Assembly (NCBI GenBank): GCA_973895155.1
Contig: OZ316895.1
Coordinates: 10,230,001-10,294,000, forward strand
Reading direction: 5' to 3'
Length of the DNA: 64,000 bases
Source of the DNA: Marsupella aquatica
Taxonomy: Eukaryota > Marchantiophyta
The notes under the pieces were generated by a model, which worked only from the letters and a program-made list of their open reading frames with translations, was not told the origin of the DNA and searched no databases. Position numbers and translations under genes: made by a program. Shown here one piece after another: positions 38,733-50,158 of the stretch. Each line of letters starts with the position of its first letter. Positions within the stretch are counted from its first letter, which is position 1.

Positions 38733-39890
38733 AGTCTTGTCCCAGGCTTTTCATGCGATCCTGAAAGGCTGCCGTTGCTAATCTCCATGCCGTTGCTAAT
38801 CTCCATGTATACCTCTTTGCATAAAGTACAGGAATGCCGAGTAGTTCTTTTCTTTCTACAGTACTTGATCTTTTCTCATGCACAGTACCGGGTGCTTCTG
38901 CGTAGGCACATGGAAGGAACAAAATTGGACCCACAAACGCAATCCCCATCGTCCCTGACGTAACAGGGGTAATGTTGACACAACGGATGCCATGATCCCA
39001 CTTCCATCCACATATAGATTGAACGTAATAAAAACCAGGACAACAGGTTCGTTTTCGGGGAGGCTCCGTGAGAAGGCTGTGGAAGAGGGCAAGGTTGATA
39101 AATCAGAATTGGACATGCGAAATGGATGAAGCACTGAAGTCATAGTTAGAGAAAGTAGGCAGCTTGAAATATCGATACGAATGCCAAGGTCCTAGATTTC
39201 ACAACAGAAATGACACTTGTCGTACCTGTGTTTTGAGCCTTGCCCCTGCCCCAGGTTCTTCATGGGAAATCCTGAAAGGCTACCGTTGCTCATCTCCTTG
39301 TGTAACCATGTAGCATGTAGCGCACAGTACAGGAGTGCAGAGTGGTCCTTGCGTCTTCAAGTACTTGATCTCACTTGCATCCAATAAGAGATCGACGGCC
39401 TCCTACAGTACTTGTTCTGCTAAAAATCTCATGCGAGGAGTGCTTCTACGTGGGCATATGAAAGGAACAAAAGTGAACCAAGAACCGCAATTCCCATCGT
39501 CGCCGAGGTGACAGGGGTAATGTTGACGCAGCGAATGGTAAGATCTCCCTTCCATCCACTACGAGATTGAACGTAAGAAAACCAACGCAGCAGGGTTTGT
39601 TTCCAAGGAGGCTCCTTGGGAGGGCTGTGGACGAGGGCAACGTTTACAAACCAGGATTTAAATATGCGAAATGGTTGAGAGAGGTAGAGCAGGCACACTT
39701 CGAAAAGAAGGTAGCTTAAAATATCGATAGGACGCCCAAGTCCTAGATTTCACAGGCAACATTTACAAACCAGGATTTAAATATGCGAAATGGTTGAAAG
39801 AGGTAGCAGGCAGATTTCCAAAAGAAGGTAGCTTAAAATATCGATAGGACGCCCAAGTCCTAGATTTCACGACAGAAAAGACACTGGTCC
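38733..39890. repeat. Nested tandem duplication (about 505-bp unit plus an extra 3' partial copy)
   Basis: A first copy (about 38739-39220) and a second (about 39244-39755) share CCTGAAAGGCT, TTGCTAATCTCC/TTGCTCATCTCC, GAGGCTCC.TG.GA, ATGCGAAATGG and GTCCTAGATTTCACA. The end of the second copy, from ACAAACCAGGATTTAAATAT, is repeated again with high identity at 39762-39880. Confidence 0.8.
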
Positions 39891-41254
39891 CGCTTACTTA
39901 CAGTAGGCATACCGAATACAAAATGAGAGGTGCTTGATTGGATTGCAAGAACAGTATGCTGAATATAAAGATTTCAGTACACCGTCCACCTTCAAGATGG
40001 TACACTTCGTTAATACAATGACCAAGGTTACTTGTTGCCCTGCAAGAGCGACAGATGTTCACAAGAACGCTTTGTCCATTAGTTCAGCTGCACTTCAACG
40101 TAAATATGCATATTAGGGAAATGCCCAGTTCCAGCAAGTTGAGCGGAAGCGGCAGATATCTTACAGCCTCTCCAAGTCGGCCATCTCATAGCGCAGACTG
40201 GAAAGTTGAACTTTAACCCAAAGAGCTAGATTCACCAAAATTGAGCAATCCTAGAGTGCGCGTAGATATGAGGCTAAGTATGGTATTCCTCCCACTGGCA
40301 CAGCGCGTGGAATCCCGAAGTGACCATTGGCTGGAGAGGCACCAAACTTACATGACCTATTCTCCAAATTGGTGTGGACTGAGTTCATTGAACAATATAC
40401 ACTTACCACATTCGACAAAGCAAGTCACATTATCCCAAGAATTTATCGATAGGTCAGTTTCGCGCTTTCAGCGTAACTGAAGTTTAGCTAAAGGCTTTGG
40501 ACAGTGAAGTCACACTCTGCTCGCTGAAGTTATGCTGAAGCCTTTCAGACTTTCCACTTCAACTTACTATCTTAAGCTTGACTGGCAGACGACCCAAAGC
40601 TCCGAATGCTAGAACATTCACTACCACTTTAACCGAGACAATGAAAGAGTCAACCGTATATAACAGGCCAGCCCCGATCATGAATTGACTAGACGATGAT
40701 GCTTGCTTCAACCATTTATACTGAAAAGGAGAAACAAATCGTTCACTAAGTAGGGCGCCGTCTGATTCATTAAGGCTAACAACACCGAATTCACTTGAAA
40801 TAAACTAGGGCACTGATGCTCTCTGCCCATCGCTTGATTCCTAACTTCCTCCCTCCTACAACCGAGATATACGAACCACTGGCGCAGTAACACACATTGA
40901 AGTTCTGACTTGCAGTCTACGAATTGACCATCTTGGTTAGAGCTTAAAGTGCACTTCCAAGTTTCATCAGAAATGTTCAGTGTGGAAAAACTTTGGCTTC
41001 GGCCAGTGTGTTCTCTGAGTTGAAAATTGAATTTGACCTCTGCATTAGGGCAGTAGAAGCTGCCAGTCTCAAACCTGCTTTTCGCCGTGACAACAGGCTA
41101 TCATTGACTCGTGAAATTTCCCAGTGTGTCGTCATCCAAATGATTGAAGGAATGAACATTTGCAGCTCCAAACCCATCCTTGCAACCAGTATCTCTGCAA
41201 ACAACCTGCGACAATCCGAAATTTTGCTGTCCTCAGCACGACTCGTCCTTGCTT

Positions 41255-41799
41255 TTAAGCTGTAGCTGCAGCCTCTGATGGGGTTCGTGCCACTATCGAA
41301 AGAGCATGCAGTCCCGCCTTCAGTTCTTCCTGCAGAATATGGTAAACTGATCGATGTCGTTGCAGGTGGTTTTGACCTTCGAATGCAGAGGAGACAATTC
41401 TCACACTGCAAGCCATGGAAACGGTTTGTCAAAAGTTGACCTTTATCCATACCTTAATTTTCTCAAGTTCCACATAACCCACGTGACGACAACCTCGTCC
41501 GAGAAGGACCAGACAACAAGCCAGAGGAGCTTTAATACGTCAACTCGGAACGGCTCCGGTCCACGGAAATTGACAGAAAACCAACTAGACGTAGCTGCAG
41601 TTCTAAATTAACTGCGCATAGATAACTTGTTCAGATCAAGAATAAACACTGACTTGAAGTGGGTTTTGCCAGCTCCAAGTTGAACTCCAGCAACGTGCTC
41701 GACCGAAACATCCTCAACCTCCAAGTTGACGGGATTCAGTGCTTTGGTAAGCTGCTTGGAGACAAGAAAATCCGTTTGTGAGGAAAAATGCTGCGACAT
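41255..41799 (-). CDS. BolA-family protein
   Basis: Two exons, 41799-41654 and 41405-41255, join (phase 2) to 99 codons. The product has the full BolA fold signature: NPVNLEVEDVS (residues 22-32), GKTHFNVRIVSSAFEGQ (44-60), QRHRSVYHILQEEL (64-77) and GLHALSIVARTPSE (80-93). BolA proteins bind monothiol glutaredoxins and share a [2Fe-2S] cluster through conserved histidines; H82 in LHAL and a loop His (H35) are present. The THFN and LHALSIVA wording is closest to the BolA domain of plastid SUFE1, but no SufE domain is seen upstream. The start at 41799 is the ATG in the open exon. A very good acceptor inside that exon (TTTTCTTGTCTCCAAGCAG, ending at 41752) suggests the true 5' exon may lie further up. 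Family secure, N-terminus and targeting unknown. Confidence 0.85.
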
Positions 41800-42536
41800 C
41801 AAGACACCATTTGAAAGGCCCAGTTCGACAAAACAATTATCCTCATTATGGGGATCACACAATCATGTACAATCCCTAACATATAATACAAACACTGCAA
41901 CACCAGTATACTTCACACGAATACATAAAAAGACCTGCGCTATTCTAGTTGATTGTGAATCCAATGGTGCCACCAGACACAAGACCAACGGATTCATGAA
42001 CTTCACGGCATGCGAGACAGGGGTTGTGAGTAAAGGAAGGCATAGAATAAGTGGCATGGCTAAGACCATCAAGAAAGGAAAATGTGTGCCAACAAGCGCA
42101 GCGTAACAATAGGTGTGGGAGTTTTCAATCAACTGTGAGAACAGGGGAATAAGGGAAAAGCACATGAAAGACGGACTCCAGGATCAGCTGCACCAAAGAA
42201 AAAATCAATCGAGTGCACATAGCATACTCAAATGTGGGTACGAGAAAAACGCCCACCCTCGTGTGACGATCGGGATAAGAATTGCGACATACAGGCAATT
42301 ATCCCACACTTAGAACGACCTCAACTACCTTTTGATGGATGACGTCCCGCCCAGGAAAAGCCGTCACAGCTGGAGAGAGACACCACCTACACTGGAATCC
42401 CACAGAACGGATCGACTAGCCATGTTAGAGCCTACAACAACAGATGCAAGAGCTTGTGAAGGGAGAAAAGAAGATAAACAGAGGCCAGAAATAAGTACAT
42501 AGGACAAAGAAAGAGAAAAGGCTGATGTATGCAAAC

Positions 42537-43496
42537 CTGGTCGGAGTCCAAGGTGGACGGAGACAAACGGGGTCGTTTCCTCGTGGTGTTGGAGATAAGC
42601 TCTCGGAGCATTTGCATGCGCTCTACCTCCAGCTTGGCCATGGCATTCACAAAATTGCTGAAGCTGGCGGCGAGATCTTTCACGGGGCTGCGAACAGACA
42701 CATTACGTCTCCTCTTGCGAGTGGACTTCCCTGAAACCTCAGGTACATTTTGCATGCATCGAGTGCCACAACCGCCCGTCGAGCCCTGCTTCCGATCTTT
42801 GCCAGGAGGAGTTTCCATGAAGCTGCTCGCCCTCTCACTGGAGATTTGGCTCTCTGTCAGAGTTCTCATTTTGCTATCATCCCCGATGCCTAAGGGAACG
42901 ATGATCCCCAGATGATTGCCTCCTACTCCTCCTAGTAGCCCTCCTCCGCCTCCCTGCCCTTCGCCCTCACACTCTTTATCACCATTGGAGATGGGGCACT
43001 CGAGTCCCGTCGCTCCTAAACCTAATGCAAGGGCAGCAGCAGCTCCTCCTTCGGCCTCTTCGATCAATCCTCCGGCCTGCTTCGGAGCCTTCCCAATGAT
43101 GTCATGAAGGCGCTGGAACCAGGGCCAATCGCTAGCCACCTCGCCCGCCTCGTTCTTCTTCTCCTTCTCCAGCTTGTACCGCTTCTTGAGATTTTCAATC
43201 TTGTTCTTACACTGCAGGAAGGTTTTCCGCTCGCCTTGCCACTGATACCGCTCGTCCATGTTGGTGGCTACTTGCTCCCAGTCCTTCACCCTCAGGTTGC
43301 CGAAACTCACTCCTCGCCACTTCTGCTCGTAGAGCTCTAGCAGCAATTCGACCGCTCTATCGGTCCACTCGTTGCCATCCTTTTTCTTTTCACTCTTCAC
43401 CACCCCTTCCTTCATGCTTCCTCCTTCCTTTCCTAAACCCATCGCTGCTCCACCCGACGGAGTCATCGGTAGCGCTACTCTCCCTCCTCCCCCCAT
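42537..43496 (-). CDS. Trihelix (SANT/Myb-like) transcription factor, first and main exon
   Basis: A 320-codon exon starting at ATG 43496 and ending at a phase-0 donor (GACCAG then GTTTGC) at 42537/42536. After a Gly/Met-rich start, residues 41-135 form a trihelix DNA-binding domain: EWTDRAVELLLELYEQKW, VKDWEQVATNM, FLQCKNKIENLKKRYKLEK and WPWFQRLHDIIG, with the third helix Trp replaced as in the GT-gamma/SIP1-type clades. A Gly-rich linker follows, then a basic RKRRRN segment and a helical tail (SFSNFVNAMAKLEVERMQML) like the C-terminal helix of SIP1-clade factors. Nuclear regulator; target genes unknown. The last exon is not settled. Possible acceptors at about 42393 and 42189 give short tails, and the first exon of the BolA gene downstream is also phase-compatible. 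Confidence 0.85.
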
Positions 43497-44301
43497 TCCC
43501 TACACCTCCCTAGCCTTCCCTTCTTCGTTCTCCTCTCCTCTCCTCTCTTCTCCTCTCCTCTTCGCCCGCTCGCCGCTCGCGGAATTTGGATCCCCTCCTC
43601 CTCCACCTCCCTTCTTGCAGGAGAAATTAACTTCCTCGGCTTCTTTGGACTCTTCTTCGAGTCGAATTCCCGTCCTCTATCCTTTCTCCCTGCTACCCTC
43701 TCTCTAATAAAAATACAAATCACTCTCTGTTCCTTGACCCTCCTCCACTTTTCCCTACAAAACTCGTCCTCCCTCAACCCCTTCCCTTCCTTCCTCTTCG
43801 GATCTTGCTGCCTCACCCTCTCCAACCTCCCACTCTCCCCGCGCCCTACTACTTCCACAAGGATCAGGATCGGGCAGGCGGGGAATGGGATCCCCACCAC
43901 GACACAGTCACTAGTAGTACTGGGTGGCACAACACTACTGCCACGAGAAAAATGTAAGAGAGGAGGAAGAGAAGGAGGGCGAGCAAAAACAGGAAGATGC
44001 ACGCTCACGGGACGAGTATGGAGACGATCACCACCACTGCCCGAGTTCTTTCGCGGCTCTGTTTGTTCTTTCTACGCCCCACTCCTCCTGTTGGGGTCCC
44101 GATTGTTCGTTCGTTCCCAGATCCTTCCCAAATCGGAGCGGAATGTGGAGGGGAGAAGGGAACACGGGGAGGAGGGGCAGACACAGAGAGAAACAGGAGA
44201 CAGAGACAGAGAAAGGGAGGAAACAAAAACAACGTCCTGTAGCGATGAGACGGTCATCATGATGCCCCACTTTCCTTTCTTTCCTTCTTTCTTTTCTTTC
44301 G

Positions 44302-44344
<43 letters not shown>

Positions 44345-45568
44345 TCGTTACACCACTGCGATCGTTCGTACAAGAACAGTACCACTGTATAGCGGCCTGG
44401 ATAAATACAGTACGTTTTCTCCCATCACATACGATATGATACGGTACTGCGGCTCTTCGTGTGTACCGCTCCTCGGCGTCTCTCGCACAGTCGCGGCGCG
44501 CGGCCAGCGAGCCAGGCTTTGGTCGGCCCCGGCCGGGCCCCACTTTCCGGGGCAGACCGCAGTTAGTGTGGTGCGGCGGTACTGCCTCGGCGGTCGGGCA
44601 ATGCTTGCGTCCCTTGCACCACGGTGACGCCCCGTCTGTGTCCCAGTCTCATCTGGTCCTTTGCGTTCCTTAGTTATTATTAGTTTTAAAGGGCCACTCG
44701 ATGGGACGCTACTATTTCATGAGTCCTTGAATCGATGCTCATAGACAAGAAGTAGAAAATAGAATTCATATGGAAGCAAACTACGGAGTTAGTCATAGCA
44801 ACGCCATGAATTTATATACACTGCCAACAAGCTCGCTTTCTCATCTGGTCCTTATTTTAAAAAGAAAGCCGTTTTATTGCAAACTACTCAAAAAAACACT
44901 GGACCTACCACAGGTCAGTGACTTGGGAGTGCTCTGGTTACAAGAAGACCGAACAACTAGTCCTCACGCCCATCCTCCCTCACCCTCCTCCTCGGTTACC
45001 ATGCAAAGTCCTTCACCCTTGCTCATGGTATCCGCCCCTGCATTGTATTTCCCTTTATATTCTTGAATATGGTAATAAAATTTTGGAACTGTATCCTCAG
45101 ATATAGGTTTGCTGAGTCAGTAGTTCAATAAGCCCAGATTGGATCCTTGTACTATAAGTAGCAAGTTGTCACTTGCAGGCATCCCATTGGATCCCATTTG
45201 GGCATTTGGAAGCATTATTTTGCTTAAACACTTGTTTGAAATGAGAGGCACTTCAGGAGGAGGTATAGAATGAGAAAGCCACCATTTGACAAATTCATGA
45301 TGCAAATTGCACTAAAGATGACTTTTTCATCCAAAAAGAGAGCAAGGGTTCTTGAGTTGTCTTCAATCCAGAACATCAGCTTTTTGTAAAATTGGGAGTT
45401 TCAATTAATGTCTTGAATGATGATAAGCATTTGCTCTTAGGTCTGAAGTCACAATAACTTAGGAATATTCCTAAGTTTGGTGCCCAAAACCCCAAAATTT
45501 TATATAATTTTCAAAATTGAATTAAAACACCCCTAATGTTCTTTAACAAAAAAATTTGAAGTCTTCTA
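43497..45568. other. 5' flank of trihelix gene, no gene recognised
   Basis: Pyrimidine-rich sequence (minus strand purine-rich) near 43500-43850 is probably the 5' UTR of the trihelix gene. The long plus-strand frame at 43734-44627 is low-complexity and antisense to that leader, and I do not count it. From 44640 to 45568 I see nothing. Confidence 0.5.
44307..44338. repeat. (TC)n microsatellite, GAGA tract upstream of trihelix gene
   Basis: About sixteen TC dinucleotides on the plus strand, which read as a GAGA tract in the orientation of the trihelix gene about 0.8 kb upstream of its ATG. Such tracts are bound by plant BPC/GAGA-binding proteins, so a regulatory role is possible but unproven. 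Confidence 0.9.
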
Positions 45569-45915
45569 TGTTGAGCATTGATGACATTCACAGCAGCATG
45601 CCCATAATCATCCAACGATCAAGTAATTGATACAAAGAGAAATGTGGTTCATCTCCACGTGAGGCTACGTCCACGAAAACACATAAAAGCTAAACTGCAC
45701 TCAAGGCGACCGGCCATACCAAGCTTCCACAACACAAGCTTTCACTATTTCTCAACTGGCTTCGTAACAATAAGCCTAAGTTCTCACTATCCAAGCAAAT
45801 ATCGTTTGGGTTATAGTGTGTGTGCACACCATGACTAACCTAGCCTAGTCTGCGACTAAGGTTAGCCCTAACTGCGGTACAATCATAACTCTAGACCTAA
45901 GAGTTAATCCTAACA
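45569..45915. mobile_element. Solo LTR, older copy
   Basis: Begins TGTTGAGCATTGATGACATT and ends CCTAACA, with 5-base flanks TTCTA (45564-45568) and TTCTG (45916-45920), a target-site duplication with one mismatch. The interior aligns with the solo LTR at 60660-61004 over blocks such as GACCGGCCATACCAAGC and TCCACAACACAAGCTTTC. No internal retroelement sequence adjoins. Confidence 0.8.
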
Positions 45916-48900
45916 TTCTGAACTGTCCAATTGAAATAAAACCTAACTTATTTGTGCCCCAGGGTACCTCAATTCTAAAGCTTCCAAAGACCCCAATGTT
46001 TGACATGATGCTCAGATGGACCACTAAAGCCTGGATTTGACCATCTTCAAACATTTTAGATAGGACCTTTCCCTTTGTATATGCTCACATATTTGGGTTT
46101 CAACAAATGTATGGTTCATACATTGTACATGCAAACATGAACACCTTATACCTCTGGTTAGGTATAGTATCTTTTTCCTACATTCTCAGTGACAGTAACC
46201 TCAGGGTGAGATATATAAATTTCAACATGTTTGAAGGTTGACTATACCTTTAGAATGCAGATTTGTGTCGCCTCATTCACTTGAAGTAGTGCCCAATAAT
46301 TCCTAAGAAAACTATTATTTCACCCAAACAAAGGGATTAATTTTATGAACCTTACTTTGTAACACATGAAACAAATGTTGACCCCTGTTAATTGGCTAGG
46401 ACTCACACAAGGAGTTTTTAAATTTCACTTTCACTAAACTTACATCAAGGATAAGTCTGCTAATTTGACACTCTTTGCAATGTAAGCTCTCATTGCCTGT
46501 AGAAAAGAAAGGTTTGCAGTGCCTTCCTAGTTTTGACATTCTTAGTATATTTTAGCATGGTGTCATTGAAAGATGTCTTTACCAACAAAATTACACTATC
46601 GATCATATCTAGTCCTGACTAATAAATAGTGTTGACCTAATTTACACTCGGGAACACTAATATTGCCACTAACTTGGGGTGTATTGGAAAGTTCACCCAA
46701 TGTACAGTAGGGTTACATTTACAAATGATGCAAATTTGTGCAAATTTGTGGTAATTGTGTGTAATTGAGACTAATGTGTTGGGGATACACTCAGGGTAAG
46801 ACTATTGCAAGGATACTCTATGCTTTACTACAGTTCATTTCACGAAATATATATTAAGATTCCAAAACCCTCTCACTTCTGGTGATTAGATCATGTTGGT
46901 TGTCTGGTTGCATCACCACCGGCCATATAAAAGGAGAAGAGTCCAAGACAAGGAGAAGAGTCCAAGACTTCTCCCTTTTTTCACATTCTTGTACTCTGCC
47001 GTGAAACTTTGCTCCAATTTCAAGAAAGTACTAAAAGTGGTGAAACCTAGTGGATCCAGGTTTTGACATGGACAGTGGTGCTTTACCCAGCACAGTTCAT
47101 GGATTCCAAGAGGCTTGCACTCTGGTGATTAGATCATATTAGTTGTCCAGTTTCATTAAATTGCACAGTTCATAATGCTCTTCCGTAACTAAAATGATGT
47201 TAGTTGTCCAATTTCCTTAAACTGCACAGTTCATAATGCTCTTCTTTAACTTAAAGACTTTCCTGACTTTTCTCTTTGTATATTTGAGTGCATTAATTCT
47301 CCATAATGCACCCCTTTTTTGAGGAGGGGATTATACAAAACATCATAAATATAGTAAAAGTAAAAATTAAATATAGTTTTACCATACAAAAAAATAAATT
47401 AAATTTAGTCAAGATCTCAAGATGATAACCAAATTTTATATGGTGATATTAACAAAATATCTATGAATAAAAGCTAATATAACTAAAGAAGGTATATTTT
47501 TGGTCAATTCCATAGCAACCACTTCTTAGATGACCTTTTAATTTGAATTTTCTATTTCAAGGATTCACTTGTTTTTGTTTGTTACCGAAAAGTCACTCAA
47601 GTTTAATGTACTAGTTACAGGCATTATGAGAATAATGTCCTCAAAACTCGAGCTACTGTCCTCATTTTTCAGGGCATTATATCCCACAACGCCCTCTAAC
47701 CAGGACATTATCCTATTCAAAAATGATCTGATTTGTGGGTCTACCCACAATACATGGAGTTCCGAGCCTGAATGCCCCAGCTTGCTCCCAAATAGTTTTC
47801 CACTTTGAGCATCCTAGTCACCTCCTCTCATGAGTACGTCGATGGCCCTGAATGATTTAACCCTTCCATGGTTACACCCCTCAATCGTTTCCTCCCCTTC
47901 CACACTATTGTTACTTGAGCTTTTTACTAGTATAGATACCAAGACTACAGTGGGTATCACTAGATTGACAGAGGTCCTTAATTCTCTTCAGTTATGACAT
48001 TGCTGTACCTGGGCGAGAGATTTAATTCATTGTCACAATAGCCCTAAAGTTTATCCGCTCGTTGCTCTTGAAAGTCCTCTAGATGCGTAGTCCTCAGTAA
48101 ATTAGTTCTAATCTATAATATTACTCTCCCTATTACCCACGATTTATGCTTGAAATAGGCAACTATCGCCACTTAGAAACTTTGCACTAGCACTTCCAAA
48201 ACAAATGTAAAGCATAATCAAATCAGACATCTACTTCTCTATTGTTGCTATTTACTTCAGTCATTCTATGAAATGAACAAATGAAAAAGCAAGGACCACA
48301 TCTCAAACGATGGATTTCCTCATATTAGTGGTGGCAAGAACGACAGGGGTACTTTGAGAAGACCGATTTGAGACAGTACCAGGTAAAACAGTCGAGAATA
48401 GGAAACAATTATACCACAAGTGCCCGTGAAAAACTCATGTGATCTAGTAGGCCCCAGGCCAGGTTTTATCCATAAAATGATAGAAAATTCGATAATGAGA
48501 GGCTCACGTTGGAAGAAATTCCTGAGCCTGGACACCAAAGCCATGTCGACATCAAACCAACAGAACTCTGAAGTTCTAATTTAGGTCTCTACATCAAAGG
48601 TGCTCACTGTCTCCAAGTATCTACAGAAACCCACAGAAACATCTGTCTTGGCTGAAAATTAGCAACATCTCAGCCTTCTGATTGACGCGCCTGCTATGTA
48701 CAAGTTTCTGTCTCTCTATCATTTCCAATGGCCACGTCACAGTCTATGAAGAACTCAACCTACTATAACGCCACTTGGCATCAAGACAGCATTTGTGTGA
48801 TCATGGGCCGTCCAATATCTATATTTCTCATCGGCTAATCTACAGAATGCTGGAGTGCAAAACTAGGCATAATCTTGTATCGGAAGCTCTCCACAACCAA

Positions 48901-50158
48901 AGACGTCAAAGGGACATACTTGCAGCACAAAGTGGTTCATGGAGGGCCGTTCCTGGAGATTCCTTAGTACAAGATCCCCATTCTTTGGTCTTGGCTGACA
49001 AGGTACTTCACGTAACAGTTCCTGAGGTTTGACCTTCCTAAAGACAGCCCCCACATTGATTACAATAATAAAGCTTAGCGTAGAGGATCAATTCCTGAAG
49101 TCAAAGTTCTTCCATCTTGACACCTCCTCAGTATGGCTAGCACCGATCAGATTTTGAAGATCCGTCGTCTCCTGTTCTAAAGCTTAACTGGTCACACTTT
49201 GATGGTCAACCAACCTGCCACCTGAAGAATAAAACCCAGGCATTTGAAAACTCACGAATAAGTTTGTATCCGCAAGTAGGAGTGCAGTGAGAGACTACAA
49301 GAAGAATACCAACGGAGCTGCATATGGAAAAGGAAGGGACCAACTGAATTCTTTTTTCAGCTCTTTGTGCCCAGAAAAGACTGGAAAAAAGTAGGCTCTC
49401 TTTAATCTCATGTCACCACTACTCAAACACAAAGAGGGACGAAGAGAAAATCTTCAGTGGAAGGTTGCAAATCTGTCCATACATGTCATTGATGTGGAAG
49501 AACCTTCGGTGCGAGAATTGAACTATAGTACATGGGGATTGGACTTGGTTTGAACCTATGAACGTACTGTTCTAGAATAGGATGTTACCAAGTCTGCAGG
49601 GCAAGAACTAGGACTGGGCTCCTCGGGTGCTCCTCGGGTGCTCCTATTCTCTACAAGTGTATAACATGAAATTGAATTCAACATAGCACAGTGGCGTTGG
49701 AAACATCTATTCCCAAGAACCCAGACCTCGCGTGCGCAAAGTATGTGTCCTACAACAAACCTGATTTGCTTAGCAACTCTGGACCAAACTTACAGAACCA
49801 AAAAGGACGGTTCTCTTCGTGACTTTGTTACATGAGATTGTATTTACTACTGATCTCTTCTATGTAACTTTATTACTGTGAGGTACTATACCGAAGGTGC
49901 TGCTCGTAGAAATCAATTAACTGCGCACAAAAACCAGAACGACCATCAGCATCGGTTCTACTTGAGCATTGACTCGTAGAAATTAAGAAGCTGCACCACG
50001 CAACAAAGCCAACCATCAGGTGAAATCCTCATTAGCAATATCTATCCAAGGCTGCTCAAAAGTAAATTGTCTTCAGAAATGCTTCTAAAACACATTCAGT
50101 TGGAACGCATCAGCTTCGTAAGGACTGTGCACTTCCCAATACCAAAACGTTATTCAGT
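45916..50158. other. Intergenic with retroelement remnants; no certain gene
   Basis: Apart from the LTR-like remnant at 46.8-47.3 kb, a possible minus-strand exon lies at 49037-48920 (acceptor CTGTCTTTAG, donor CTGCAA then GTATGT) encoding VKPQELLREVPCQPRP and further residues, and a strong acceptor (TTTTATTCTTCAG) is at about 49230. These may be 3' UTR exons of the LHP1-like gene or part of an unrecognised gene. Confidence 0.35.
46776..47260. mobile_element. LTR-like remnant with TATA box and repeated 3' segment
   Basis: Starts near TGTTGGGGATACACTC and contains CCATATAAAAGGAGAAGAG followed by CTTGTACTCTGCCGTGAAAC and GTGGATCCAGGTTTTGACA, the arrangement expected of a retrotransposon LTR promoter and transcribed region. 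Two tandem 70-bp units (TGCACAGTTCATAATGCTCT) follow at about 47150-47250. Borders and target-site duplication are not clear. Confidence 0.4.

Larger units (their letters stand above)
36305..41254. other. Mostly non-coding region with local duplications
   Basis: No complete gene recognised. A duplicated segment (TTTGTCTTTGTTTCACA ... CCATACTTA) occurs at about 37000-37095 and 37133-37220. One isolated exon-like frame lies at 38594-38711. A larger tandem duplication covers 38733-39890. The open frames at 40.2-40.9 kb show no domain. Confidence 0.4.

Noticed and set aside
40977-41450. 157-codon minus-strand frame overlapping BolA exon 2
   Set aside because: It is read in a different frame from the BolA exon over the shared part and has no domain; the BolA reading is clearly the real one.
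43734-44627. 297-codon plus-strand frame upstream of the trihelix gene
   Set aside because: It is antisense to the pyrimidine-rich leader and crosses the (TC)n microsatellite; composition is repetitive and no domain is visible.
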